DNA from: Pseudomonas thivervalensis
Lineage (GTDB): Bacteria > Pseudomonadota > Gammaproteobacteria > Pseudomonadales > Pseudomonadaceae
Assembly: GCF_001269655.1 (NCBI RefSeq)
Contig: NZ_LHVE01000020.1
Coordinates: forward strand, 310,001-374,000
DNA length: 64,000 nucleotides
Direction: 5' to 3'
Shown: in pieces, positions 7,608 through 16,284 of the stretch
Position numbering within the stretch: the stretch's first letter is position 1
Layout: each line of letters starts with the position of its first letter
Notes under the pieces: generated by a model
What the model saw: the letters and a program-made list of their open reading frames with translations, nothing else
Told to the model about the DNA's origin: nothing
Database searches by the model: none
Made by a program: the position numbers and the translations under genes

Positions 7608-8765
7608 ATGACGCGTGCACTTGCTATCCATGGCCAATGCGATACTCGCTTCGAACCGGTCAAAGACGCTTTTATCCGGCTGATGCAGAGCCCTTTCGAA
7701 CGCGGCGCTGCCCTGTGCATCCAGGTTGACGGCGAGACCGTTATCGACCTGTGGGCCGGCATTGCCGGACCGGAGCCGGAGAGCCATTGGCAGCGCGACA
7801 CGCTGCTCAATCTGTTTTCCTGCACCAAGCCCTTCACGGCGGTGGCGATCATGCAACTGGTCGGTGAAGGACGCCTGGACCTGGACGCGCCGGTCTGCCG
7901 CTACTGGCCCGCCTTCGCCAACGCCGGCAAAGCCTCGATAACCGTGCGCCAGGTGCTTTGCCACCGGGCCGGGCTACCGGCGCTGCGCACGCCCCTGGCC
8001 CCGGAAACCCTCTACGACTGGCACACCATGACGGACCTGATCGCCGAGGAGCATCCCTGGGCCGCGGCCGGAGAACAGCAGACTTATTCGCCCTTGCTGT
8101 TCGGCTGGATTCTCGGCGAACTGCTACGCCGGGTGGATGGCCGGGCGCCAGCGCACAGCATTCACCAGCGGGTGGCGGTGCCGCTCGGGCTGGACTTCCA
8201 CCTTGGCCTGGATGACGCGACCATCGCCCGTTGCGCCTACATGGCGCGGACCAAAGACGAGATCGACGATGAGGCTTTTGGTCGGGTGCTGAGGGACGTA
8301 CTCAACGAACCAACTGCCATGAGTGCGCTGGCCTTCGCCAACCCGCCGATGGTGCTGGGGCGCAGTAACGAGGCCGGCTGGAAACGCATGACCCAGCCCG
8401 CAGCCAACGGACACGGCAACGCCCGCAGCCTGGCGGCGTTCTACACCGGTCTGCTCGACGGGCAACTGCTGGAGTCGCCGCTGCTCAACGAAATGTTGCG
8501 CGAGCACAGCGCCGAATACGACCCGACCCTCCAGACCCCCACGCGTTTCGGCCTGGGCATCATGCTCAACCAGCCGGACGTGGCGAACGGCAGTTATGGC
8601 ATGGGCGACGAGGCGTTCGGCCACATGGGCGCCGGCGGCACCATCGGGTTTGCCGACCCTGAACGCGGGGTGGCGTTCGGCTTCGCCTGCAACACCATCG
8701 GTTCCTACGTCTTGATGGACCCACGCGCACGCGGCCTGGCCCATGTCGCGATGGGCTGCCTGTAG
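7608..8765 (+). CDS. serine hydrolase of the beta-lactamase/esterase (SxxK, class VIII) family
   Basis: 385 residues, no signal peptide, so cytoplasmic. The SxxK nucleophile motif is SCTK at about residue 72, followed by a Tyr motif in TYSPLLFGW (YxS/N position, near residue 165) and a late HMGAGG that replaces the KTG box. This pattern is that of EstB-like esterases and 6-aminohexanoate-dimer-hydrolase relatives, not of resistance beta-lactamases. Likely an esterase acting on a small ester; substrate unknown. The start at 7608 has GGAG six bases upstream. It is divergent from the P450 gene, with a REPIN between them, and lies between the two halves of the HrpL regulon without its own hrp box. 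Confidence 0.85.
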   Translation: MTRALAIHGQCDTRFEPVKDAFIRLMQSPFERGAALCIQVDGETVIDLWAGIAGPEPESHWQRDTLLNLFSCTKPFTAVAIMQLVGEGRLDLDAPVCRYWPAFANAGKASITVRQVLCHRAGLPALRTPLAPETLYDWHTMTDLIAEEHPWAAAGEQQTYSPLLFGWILGELLRRVDGRAPAHSIHQRVAVPLGLDFHLGLDDATIARCAYMARTKDEIDDEAFGRVLRDVLNEPTAMSALAFANPPMVLGRSNEAGWKRMTQPAANGHGNARSLAAFYTGLLDGQLLESPLLNEMLREHSAEYDPTLQTPTRFGLGIMLNQPDVANGSYGMGDEAFGHMGAGGTIGFADPERGVAFGFACNTIGSYVLMDPRARGLAHVAMGCL

Positions 8766-8823
8766 ACGATCAGCTCAATGCTGCTTCGTGCCGAGCGATT
8801 ACTCCCGCTCGGCCGTAAAGCCT

Positions 8824-8929
8824 TGTAGGAGCTGTCGAGTGAAACGAGGCTGCGATCTTTCCCCAGACACTTGAATCTCAAGCGAAAGATCAAAAGATCA
8901 AAAGATCGCAGCCTTCGGCAGCTCCTACA
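8824..8929. repeat. GTAGGAGCTG-family palindromic repeat, copy 2
   Basis: Begins TGTAGGAGCTGTCGAG and ends CTTCGGCAGCTCCTACA, with internal GCTGCGATCTTTCC and AAAGATCGCAGC arms. The spacer holds a short AAAGATC/AAAAGATC reiteration. Remnants of the outer CTCCCGCT / CAGCGTGAGCA repeat flank it. It lies in the gap between the serine hydrolase and the convergent transglycosylase gene. Confidence 0.85.
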
Positions 8930-8989
8930 CAAGCCCAGCGTGAGCAATCCCTGGCCATGGATCAAACAGCAGCATGGCGGATAATCAAT

Positions 8990-10114
8990 TCACACCCCTG
9001 GTGGCACTACCACCTCCGCCACCTGCGGCTCGGCCGTGCCGGTATCGGGTGAAGCAACCACTTGCTCTTCGCTACCGGCCACGCGAGGCAGCGCCGCCTT
9101 GGCGATCATGTCCGGTTGGGCCTGCAACCTGCGCGACGCTTCCAAGGGCATCAGCAAGCGTCCCCTGGCCCGGCCACGCGCGGCAGGGTTGAGCATGCGC
9201 AACTCTCGCTCATGAACACCGGACAACCGCGCCAGGTGCGCCAAGTCCACGGGCTGCGCCAAGGCGACCATCTGGAAGTACGGCTGGTCGGCAATGGGCG
9301 CCAGGCTCACGCCATAGTCTGCCGGCGCATTCACCAGTTGCGACAGCGCCAACAGTCGCGGCACATAGTTCTGGGTCTCACCGGGCAACGACAGGTTCCA
9401 ATAGTTGGTCGCCAGGCCGCGGGCGCGATTGCGCGTGATCGCATCGCGTACCCGCCCTTCCCCGGCGTTGTAGGCGGCCAGCGCCAGCAGCCAATCGCCG
9501 TCGAAGTAATCGTGCAAGTAGGACAGATAATCCAGGGCGGCCCGCGTCGATGACGGAATGTCCCGGCGCTCGTCATAGTCACCTCGCTGCTGCAATTGGT
9601 AGCGGCGTCCCGTGGCGGGAATGAACTGCCAGAGGCCCAGGGCCTGGGCCGGCGACTGGGCGTTTGGATTGAACCCGCTCTCGATGGCCGGCAACAGTGC
9701 CAGCTCCAGCGGCATGTTGCGCTTGTTCAATTCTCCGACGATGAAATGCAAATAACGGCTGCCGGCGCGTCCGGTCTGGGTGAGGAACGCCGGGCGTTCC
9801 ATCAGCCAGCGGCGCTGCTCATCGATGCGCGCCACACCCTGGGTCTTGGCCTGCAAGGAAAATCCCTGGCGCATGCGCGCCCACAGGCTGCCACCGCTTT
9901 GCGGGGCTGACTCGCCGATCTGGATGATCGTGTCCGTAGGCGCCGGCTCGAGCCAGCGCAGTTGCGAGCGATAAGGCTCGTTGGCGGACGGATCGCCAAT
10001 GGTCAATTGCGGTTCGAGGTGCTGGCAGCCATACAGCAAGGTCCCCACGGCCAGCATGGACAACCCTTTGGGGACGAATCGAAGAGCCGGCAAAGGTGCA
10101 AGTGATCGGGACAT
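8990..10114 (-). CDS. HrpH-like lytic transglycosylase lipoprotein (MltD/GH23 family), HrpL-regulated
   Basis: 374 residues. A lipoprotein signal ends in LLYGC at residue ~30. The SLT catalytic domain (about 110-260) shows the catalytic glutamate in LLPAIESGFNPNAQS, then GLWQFIPATGRRY and LALAAYNAGEGRVRDA, all GH23 signatures. A LysM-like stretch (LAHLARLSGVHERELRMLNP) follows. The enzyme cleaves the glycan strands of peptidoglycan. A perfect hrp box upstream ties it to secretion-apparatus assembly, as for HrpH in the P. syringae conserved effector locus. Orthology with HrpH itself, as opposed to an MltD paralogue recruited to the regulon, cannot be settled here. Confidence 0.87.
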   Translation of the reverse strand: MSRSLAPLPALRFVPKGLSMLAVGTLLYGCQHLEPQLTIGDPSANEPYRSQLRWLEPAPTDTIIQIGESAPQSGGSLWARMRQGFSLQAKTQGVARIDEQRRWLMERPAFLTQTGRAGSRYLHFIVGELNKRNMPLELALLPAIESGFNPNAQSPAQALGLWQFIPATGRRYQLQQRGDYDERRDIPSSTRAALDYLSYLHDYFDGDWLLALAAYNAGEGRVRDAITRNRARGLATNYWNLSLPGETQNYVPRLLALSQLVNAPADYGVSLAPIADQPYFQMVALAQPVDLAHLARLSGVHERELRMLNPAARGRARGRLLMPLEASRRLQAQPDMIAKAALPRVAGSEEQVVASPDTGTAEPQVAEVVVPPGV

Positions 10115-10145
10115 GGACGGTCAACCTTGAATGAGGTGGCGCCAT

Positions 10146-10174
10146 TGGGTGGCAGATCACAGGGCTGCGGTTCC
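10146..10174 (-). promoter_or_regulatory. hrp box of the lytic transglycosylase gene
   Basis: Minus strand GGAACC, 16 bases, CCACCCA: a perfect match to the HrpL promoter consensus, 32 bases upstream of the ATG. Confidence 0.88.
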
Positions 10175-10187
10175 ACGGCGCTCGGTT

Positions 10188-10215
10188 GGAACCGAAATGC
10201 CGCAGGTGTCACTCA
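10188..10215 (+). promoter_or_regulatory. hrp box of the chaperone-effector operon
   Basis: Plus strand GGAACC, 15 bases, TCACTCA. The -35-like element is perfect and the second element differs from CCACNNA only in its first base. It lies about 50 bases before the chaperone ATG and 13 bases from the oppositely oriented box of the transglycosylase gene. Confidence 0.7.
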
Positions 10216-10266
10216 CCATGGGCAGCAGGCGCTCGTCGGCGCCTGGATGACAATGCGAGGTCACTC

Positions 10267-10755
10267 ATGGCGTCACCCACCTATTGCAAGCTGATCGATC
10301 AGCTCTGCGCAATCACGATGATTCCCACACCGTCAGCGTTCTACGAACAGGCGAACCTGTCGGTCAAGGATGTGGACTTCTCCCTCAAGCACACCCCTGG
10401 CGTGGGTGAGGGAGACGTCTTTATCTACTGCAGCTTCGGACCATTGCCGGTGGCAAACCGGGAAGCGGTTCTGCAACGGCTGCTGGAAACCAACCTGTAC
10501 CTGCTGAGCGGGGCGTTCTGCCCTTCCCTGTCTTACAACCGCGACAGCGAACAGGTGATCCTGATCGGCCACGTCCCCCTGGAAACCCTCACGGCCGAGC
10601 GCCTGCTCGGGCTGATGGGCGGCGCCGCCGACATGGCGCTGATCTGGCGCGATGGCTACTTCTTCGACGGCGCCAGCCCAAACGACACCGCCAAGACCAC
10701 CCAGCACACACCCACCCCCCGTAGCACCGGGCTCAACAGCGCCCTGTCAATCTAG
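10267..10755 (+). CDS. CesT-family type III chaperone (ShcM-like)
   Basis: 162 residues, acidic, no signal peptide. The CesT/Tir-chaperone fold is suggested by VFIYCSFGPLP, AVLQRLLETNLYLLSG and VILIGHVPLETLTAERLL, and by the small size. Such dimeric chaperones bind the N-terminal region of one effector and hand it to the secretion ATPase. The gene is 11 bases upstream of the effector gene in one transcript from a hrp box, the same arrangement as shcM-hopM1 in P. syringae, so the partner is very probably the next gene product. GAGG seven bases before the ATG sets the start. Confidence 0.88.
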   Translation: MASPTYCKLIDQLCAITMIPTPSAFYEQANLSVKDVDFSLKHTPGVGEGDVFIYCSFGPLPVANREAVLQRLLETNLYLLSGAFCPSLSYNRDSEQVILIGHVPLETLTAERLLGLMGGAADMALIWRDGYFFDGASPNDTAKTTQHTPTPRSTGLNSALSI

Positions 10756-10766
10756 GAGAGCACGAC

Positions 10767-12890
10767 ATGCCAGATTTATCAGTAGGACGAAGCACCAGCT
10801 CGGCGGCGTTGCACCAGCAGGACGATCGGATCACGCCGGTGGGAACCAGCCTGTCCGGGCAGGTGCGTCCTTCCACAAACCCCCTGGTGCCTTATCACTT
10901 CGAAGGAAAACCGACCGAGCAGACCCAGCAAACACTCCAGACAAGGCAGCACCGCCTGACGGGACAGGTCAGGAACCTCGGAAAAATAAGCCCCGACAGC
11001 GACCCCATTGGCTACGCACGAGCGCATATGACCCTGGAAGGTACGGTCTTGGACTTTGCGCCGGGAACAAGCTATCAAGACGTCCAGAAGCACTTGGCCG
11101 ACCTCGGCGGCACGCCCCACCCGATGCTGTCGGGCCACGAAGAAACCGAAGCATTCGTCAAGGATTTCAACGAATACCTGGGCAAGAACGAGGACGCCAG
11201 GAAAGAAGACGGCGGTTTCAAAGCGGTCTGGGACAAACACTGCGACCGCATGGGTAATACCCTTGGCGCCTATCATTCGTTGTGCCAGGAAGTCATCGAT
11301 AAAACCCCGGAAGGGGGCGATCGCAAGCTGCTGCAAGATAGCCACAAAGCCTTCCGCGGTTATGCCAAAGGTGTCATGCAGGCCATGACCCAAGAAATGC
11401 CCACACGCTTGAATACCTTCATGGAAAGCCGAATCGAGCATGCGCAACAAGCGGCGAGCAACGAGAGCCTGCCCTCGGCCGCACGCGACCAGGCGAGGGA
11501 TCAACTGGGCCAGTTGCGCGAGGTCCAGGAGGAGCTTGGCGAGTTGCTCAAGACCGATGACGACAAGCCGAACACGCCAAGCGAACTGGCAACGGCGACG
11601 AAGAAAAACGAAGTGTTGGATACCGCGCTGAAGAACGTCGCACGCCAGGACTATGTCGCCGACCTCAAGACCAAGAGCGGCTTTGTCACGGGCCTGGCGG
11701 TGTTCGCCGGCGCGGGGATCCCGCAGGGCGTGGCGTCTGCGGGCCACTTTGGCGCCATCACTGCGTCGATTGATGAAAAAATGGCGGACGCCTCCTACGG
11801 TAAACATGTCGCAGCGACCTCGACTGTCCTTGGCGCCGCTCACAAGGTGATCAGCGACGGCATCCGCCCATTCGTCCAGGTCGTCGTCGACAAGACCATC
11901 GGTGCCGGCCTGGAAAAAGTCGATCCGATGTCGGTCTATCCCAAGGCCTTGCAAGTCGTCACGCAGGACGGACGTCGGGTCGAGAACGCTGGACGCGATG
12001 CGCTCAACCTCACACAGGAGCAAAAGCGCAACGACTTCAAGCTCAAGCAGAATGCGAACAACTTTGGCACCATGAGTGGTGACTTCACCGGCTACCTCGC
12101 CTTCGGTGCCGCCCATGCTGTGCGCGATACCATTGATCAATTCTCCTCGGTAAACGCTGGCGGCATCGTCGCCCGCACGGCGGCCTCCGCAGTGGGTGGC
12201 ACCTTCATGGCAGGCGGCCAGGCGGTGGCGAAATATGCGCAAACCCACGGTGACGAGGAGATCCCCACCTACCGGGTGACAAAGGAAAACCGCAACTGGG
12301 GCGAACTGTTGCCCAAGGCGTTTTCCGAAGCGACAGGAAAGCTCAACCCGATCAGCATGGCCAACGTCAGCGACTACGCCAACCGGATTGTTGGCGTAGG
12401 CGAAGGGGTCGCCATGCGTACAGCCGTGGGGGACGCAGCCGCGGTGGGTGAAAACCCGGAAGTGCGGGAAAAGATGGAGCAGATTGTCACAACCTTCTTC
12501 TCCTCCGGCCTGACGCTGCTTCCGTTCTTCGCCAACAGTGTAGCGGCACCGCTCGAAAACAAGGCGCTGAGCGGCAAAGACGACCTGACCAAGCGAGCAA
12601 ACGTACCGCTGCAGAACGTGACAAGCCCAAACCGGGACGGCCTGCCCCACACCCAGCCGGAAGGCTGGCGGCGCGACCTCGAAAACACCTACCACGTGAC
12701 CCGCGGCCTTACCCAGGTCGTTCCGCAAACCGCTATCGCGGGGCTTAACCTGGGTACCGAATGGGCCCAGAGCCTGGCAACGAGGCCCAAAAAAGCCTCT
12801 GGCGATGACATTCAACTGGCAGAGCGAGGCGAAGCGCGGCCCCAGGGCGGACCGTCCAACGAACCTGCACCCACTACCCGGCCAAGCTGA
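10767..12890 (+). CDS. ropM: HopM1-family type III effector (RopM)
   Basis: 707 residues, close to the ~712 of P. syringae HopM1. The first ~50 residues are Ser/Thr/Gln-rich and lack a signal peptide, as in type III substrates. Similarity to HopM1 that I can recall is strongest near the C-terminus (PNRDGLPHTQPEGW, then LENTYHVTRGLTQVVPQ) and across the hydrophobic middle (about 300-400). HopM1 acts inside plant cells on vesicle traffic through the ARF-GEF AtMIN7; P. fluorescens Q8r1-96 RopM was reported as the HopM1 orthologue that dampens plant defence. GGAGAG precedes the ATG. The gene is intact, and no avrE, hrpW or hopAA1 accompanies it here. Confidence 0.88.
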   Translation: MPDLSVGRSTSSAALHQQDDRITPVGTSLSGQVRPSTNPLVPYHFEGKPTEQTQQTLQTRQHRLTGQVRNLGKISPDSDPIGYARAHMTLEGTVLDFAPGTSYQDVQKHLADLGGTPHPMLSGHEETEAFVKDFNEYLGKNEDARKEDGGFKAVWDKHCDRMGNTLGAYHSLCQEVIDKTPEGGDRKLLQDSHKAFRGYAKGVMQAMTQEMPTRLNTFMESRIEHAQQAASNESLPSAARDQARDQLGQLREVQEELGELLKTDDDKPNTPSELATATKKNEVLDTALKNVARQDYVADLKTKSGFVTGLAVFAGAGIPQGVASAGHFGAITASIDEKMADASYGKHVAATSTVLGAAHKVISDGIRPFVQVVVDKTIGAGLEKVDPMSVYPKALQVVTQDGRRVENAGRDALNLTQEQKRNDFKLKQNANNFGTMSGDFTGYLAFGAAHAVRDTIDQFSSVNAGGIVARTAASAVGGTFMAGGQAVAKYAQTHGDEEIPTYRVTKENRNWGELLPKAFSEATGKLNPISMANVSDYANRIVGVGEGVAMRTAVGDAAAVGENPEVREKMEQIVTTFFSSGLTLLPFFANSVAAPLENKALSGKDDLTKRANVPLQNVTSPNRDGLPHTQPEGWRRDLENTYHVTRGLTQVVPQTAIAGLNLGTEWAQSLATRPKKASGDDIQLAERGEARPQGGPSNEPAPTTRPS

Positions 12891-13246
12891 TGAGTTCGCC
12901 GGGCCATCGTTCGCTGGCTTGACGACCACTGGTTGAAACCGTCCCTCTACGCCGGCCGCAGGAACCTCCTGTGGCCGGCCCTCGCGACACACGCCGACTC
13001 ACATCCCTTTGCGCTTCGACGACGACAGACGTGATTGCCGTGGCGATCAACGATAGCCTTCCGAGTCGCGGCGCCGGCCTCCAAAGCCCAGCCGCAGCCC
13101 GAGACCTTCCACCGCCTATACTCCGGCCCGCGAGACGACTTGGAGAAAATCCCTCCGACGGGCGATGCGCCGGGAAGCAGCCGTATGCTAAACAGGGAAT
13201 CAACAGCGAGACCATGGAACCGCTGTCACCCGAATAAGGACTCACC
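12891..13246. other. gap between effector and acylase genes
   Basis: 356 bases without a convincing gene. It contains a hairpin just after the effector gene (12951-12979) and, further on, weak -10-like hexamers (TATACT at 13117, TATGCT at 13184) without matching -35 elements that could serve the acylase gene. Nothing else was recognised. Confidence 0.6.
12951..12979 (+). terminator. stem-loop downstream of the effector gene
   Basis: A 12-bp stem (GCCGGCCGCAGG / CCTGTGGCCGGC, one G-T wobble) with a five-base loop, 60 bases after the effector stop. There is no T-run, so intrinsic termination is uncertain; it could instead protect the mRNA 3' end. Confidence 0.45.
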
Positions 13247-15652
13247 ATGAAACGCACCCTCATCGCCTTCCTGTCATTGATCGTCACCGCGATCATCGTC
13301 GCGGGCGGCTACCTCTACAGCAAGCAGCCCACCCGCCAGGGCACGGTGCAGTTGCAAGGGCTGCATGGCTCGGTGACGGTGCGCTACGACGAACGCGGTG
13401 TGCCGCATCTCCGCGCCGAGAACGAAACCGACCTGTACCGCGCCCTCGGTTACGTCCATGCCCAGGATCGGCTGTTCCAGATGGAAATCATGCGCCGCCT
13501 CGCCCGGGGCGAGTTGGCCGAGGTGCTGGGGCCGAAACTGCTGGACACCGACAAGCTGATGCGCAGCCTGCGTATCCGCGAGCGCGCCGCGGCCTACGTG
13601 ACCGAGCAGGACCCGCAATCCCCAGCCTGGGTCGCCATGCAGGCGTACCTGGACGGAATCAACGCCTACCAGGACAGCCACACCCGGCCCGTGGAGTTCG
13701 ATGTGCTGGGCATTCCCAAGCGCCCGTTCACCGTCGAAGACACCGTGAGCATTACCGGCTACATGGCCTACAGCTTCGCCGCTGCCTTTCGCACCGAGCC
13801 CCTGCTGACCTACGTGCGCGATGTGCTGGGTGCCAACTACCTGAATATTTTCGACCTCGACTGGCAGCCCCAAGGCGTGCTGGCCGAAGGTCGCAAGGGC
13901 GGCCTGCCCCTGGCCGCCGCCGACTGGAAGGACCTCAACACCCTGGCCCGCCTGAGCGAGCAGGCCCTGGCCGACAACGGCTTGCCGCAGTTCGAAGGCA
14001 GCAACGCCTGGGCGGTCGCCGGCAGCCGCACCCGCAGCGGCAAGCCGTTGTTGGCGGGCGACCCGCACATTCGTTTTTCCACGCCATCGGTGTGGTACGA
14101 GGCGCACTTGTCCGCCCCCGGCTTTGAGCTCTACGGGCATTACCAGGCGCTGATGCCCTTTGCGACGCTGGGCATGAACAAGGATTTCGGCTGGAGCGTC
14201 ACCATGTTCCAGAACGACGACCTGGACCTGATCGCAGAGAAGGTCAACCCGGACAATCCCGAGCAGGTCTGGTATCGCGGCCAATGGGTGGACATGACCC
14301 GCAGCGAGCAGCAGATCGCGGTCAAGGGCCAGGCGCCGGTAACGCTGGTGCTGCGCCAGTCGCCCCACGGTCCGATCGTCAACGATGCCCTCGGCGCGAA
14401 TGCGGGCAAGACGCCGATCGCCATGTGGTGGGGGTTCCTGGAAAGCCGCAACCCGATCCTCGACGCCTTCTACCAACTCAACCGCGCCGACACCCTCGCC
14501 AAGGCCCGCGGCGCTTCGGCCAAGATCCACGCCCCCGGGCTGAACGTGGTATGGGCCAACGCCAAGGGGGACATCGGCTGGTGGGCCGCCGCGCAATTGC
14601 CCAAGCGGCCGGCCGGGGTGAAGCCTGGCTTCATCCTCGATGGCAGCAGCCCGGAGGCGGAAAAGGAAGGTTTCTACCCGTTCAGCAGCAACCCGCAGGA
14701 AGAGAACCCGGCGCGGGGCTATATCGTCTCGGCCAACTTCCAGCCGGTGCCGGCCAGCGGCATCGAGATCCCCGGCTATTACAACCTCGCCGATCGTGGC
14801 CAGCAACTCAACCATCAGCTCAGCGACAAGCAGGCGAAGTGGGACCTGGAAAGCACCCAGAAACTGCAATTGGGCACCACCACTGCCTACGGACCTCGCC
14901 TGCTCTCGCCGTTGTTGCCGGTGCTGCGTGAGGTGGTCAGCGATCCGCAGGAACGCAAATGGGTGGAGCAACTGGCCCAATGGCCGGGCGACTACCCCCT
15001 GGATTCCATCAGCGCCACGCTGTTCAACCAGTTCCTGTTCAACCTGGCCGACGCGGCCCTGCACGATGAACTGGGCGACGGGTTCTTCGAAACCGCCCTG
15101 TCGACCCGGGTGATCGACGCGGCCCTGCCACGCCTGGCGGCCTCCGAGGATTCACCGTGGTGGGATGACCGCACCACCCTCGGCACCGAGACCCGTGCCG
15201 ACACCGTGAAAAAGGCCTGGAACAAGAGCCTCGCCCACCTGAAGACGACCCTCGGCGACGATGCCACGCAATGGCAATGGGGCAAGGCCCACACCCTGAC
15301 CCACGGCCACCCGCTGGGCATGCAAAAGCCACTGGACCGGATCTTCAACGTCGGCCCGTTCGCCGCGCCGGGCACCCATGAAGTGCCCAACAACCTCTCC
15401 GCCAGGATCGGCCCCGCGCCATGGCCGGTGACCTACGGGCCGTCGACCCGGCGCATCATCGACTTCGCCGACCCGAGCCACAGCGTCACCGTCAACCCGG
15501 TCGGCCAGAGCGGCGTGCCGTTCGACAAGCATTACGAGGATCAAGCCGAGGCGTACATCGAGGGGCTGTATCACCAGGCGCACCTGGCCGAGGAAGAAGT
15601 GACGGCCAATACCCATGGCACCTTGAAACTGTTGCCGGCCCGGGCGCCCTGA
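13247..15652 (+). CDS. hacB: penicillin acylase-family amidase (HacB/PvdQ-type, acyl-homoserine lactone acylase candidate)
   Basis: 801 residues with an N-terminal membrane/signal segment (IAFLSLIVTAIIVAGGYLY), so periplasmic. It belongs to the Ntn-hydrolase penicillin amidase family: alpha subunit, then the autocatalytic cleavage site at Gly251-Ser252 in QFEGSNAWAVAG, where Ser252 becomes the N-terminal nucleophile of the beta subunit. HAQDRLFQMEIMRR is the family motif in the alpha chain. In P. aeruginosa the gene next to spuH (PA0305) is hacB, an acyl-homoserine lactone acylase; position and length agree. Substrate range is not shown by sequence: it could hydrolyse signals, antibiotics or other amides. 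Confidence 0.85.
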   Translation: MKRTLIAFLSLIVTAIIVAGGYLYSKQPTRQGTVQLQGLHGSVTVRYDERGVPHLRAENETDLYRALGYVHAQDRLFQMEIMRRLARGELAEVLGPKLLDTDKLMRSLRIRERAAAYVTEQDPQSPAWVAMQAYLDGINAYQDSHTRPVEFDVLGIPKRPFTVEDTVSITGYMAYSFAAAFRTEPLLTYVRDVLGANYLNIFDLDWQPQGVLAEGRKGGLPLAAADWKDLNTLARLSEQALADNGLPQFEGSNAWAVAGSRTRSGKPLLAGDPHIRFSTPSVWYEAHLSAPGFELYGHYQALMPFATLGMNKDFGWSVTMFQNDDLDLIAEKVNPDNPEQVWYRGQWVDMTRSEQQIAVKGQAPVTLVLRQSPHGPIVNDALGANAGKTPIAMWWGFLESRNPILDAFYQLNRADTLAKARGASAKIHAPGLNVVWANAKGDIGWWAAAQLPKRPAGVKPGFILDGSSPEAEKEGFYPFSSNPQEENPARGYIVSANFQPVPASGIEIPGYYNLADRGQQLNHQLSDKQAKWDLESTQKLQLGTTTAYGPRLLSPLLPVLREVVSDPQERKWVEQLAQWPGDYPLDSISATLFNQFLFNLADAALHDELGDGFFETALSTRVIDAALPRLAASEDSPWWDDRTTLGTETRADTVKKAWNKSLAHLKTTLGDDATQWQWGKAHTLTHGHPLGMQKPLDRIFNVGPFAAPGTHEVPNNLSARIGPAPWPVTYGPSTRRIIDFADPSHSVTVNPVGQSGVPFDKHYEDQAEAYIEGLYHQAHLAEEEVTANTHGTLKLLPARAP

Positions 15653-15756
15653 ATCGGGTGCGCAGGTCTTTTTTCATCATTTACCGGGCTTGATCGTCAT
15701 GGATGGTCAAGACTACAGGGGCACACCTCCCCGCCTCTTCCACAGGAGTCAACGCT

Positions 15757-16098
15757 ATGTTCAATAATTGGTCCGAGCTGCTGCCCACCATCAAGAGCGC
15801 CTTTGGTGCCCTGGGCAAAAGCAATCCGAAGATGGTCAAGGCCTACATGGCCCTGGACGAAGCCGCGGCTGAGAACGATGTACTCGATGCCAAGACCCGT
15901 GAACTGATCTCCATCGCCGTCGCCATCACCACGCGCTGTGACGGCTGCATCGGCGTACACACCGACGCCGCCATCAAGGCCGGCGCCACCCGCGAAGAAA
16001 TCGCCGCCACCCTGGCTACCGCGGTGTCCCTCAACGCGGGTGCGGCGTACATCTACTCCCTGCGAGCGCTGGAAGCCCATGACGCGTTGAAGAAGTGA
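15757..16098 (+). CDS. AhpD-like carboxymuconolactone decarboxylase-family protein
   Basis: 113 residues. The family motif is complete: Glu in RELISIAVAI and then CDGCIGVH, a CxxCxxxH redox site, followed by GATREEIAATLATAV. AhpD-like proteins are small helical thiol proteins that act as peroxidase or disulfide-transfer partners. I start at the ATG at 15757, behind a purine-rich CAGGAG; the longer in-frame start has no such site. It follows the acylase gene by about 100 bases and may be co-transcribed. No electron-donor partner is evident. Confidence 0.88.
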   Translation: MFNNWSELLPTIKSAFGALGKSNPKMVKAYMALDEAAAENDVLDAKTRELISIAVAITTRCDGCIGVHTDAAIKAGATREEIAATLATAVSLNAGAAYIYSLRALEAHDALKK

Positions 16099-16119
16099 AA
16101 GGCCAATAACCTGCCGACC

Positions 16120-16283
16120 GCTATCGCGAGCAAGCTCGCTCCCACAATGGGATCTGCGCCCGACCACGGTTTTGCAGGCGACAGAAAACACCTGTGGGAG
16201 CCGAGCTTGCTCGCGATGGCGGCCTGACATCCAACATCTTCATTGACTGTCACACCGCTATCGCGAGCAGGCTCGCTCCCACA
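16120..16283. repeat. cluster of three REP units
   Basis: Three ~27-base units: 16120-16146 (GCTATCGCGAGCAAGCTCGC...), 16193-16219 in the opposite orientation, and 16257-16283 again in the first orientation. The odd number suggests one REPIN plus a lone REP. They fill the gap between the convergent AhpD-like and spuH genes and could act as a transcription buffer. Confidence 0.88.
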
Positions 16284-16284
16284 T

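Noticed and set aside
10779..12992. 737-codon minus-strand frame opposite the HopM1-type effector
   Set aside because: Antisense artefact; no motif, whereas the plus strand carries a HopM1-family protein with proper start, chaperone and hrp box.
16120..16283. possible CRISPR array
   Set aside because: Units alternate in orientation, match REP sequences found throughout the window, and spacers are irregular; no cas gene.
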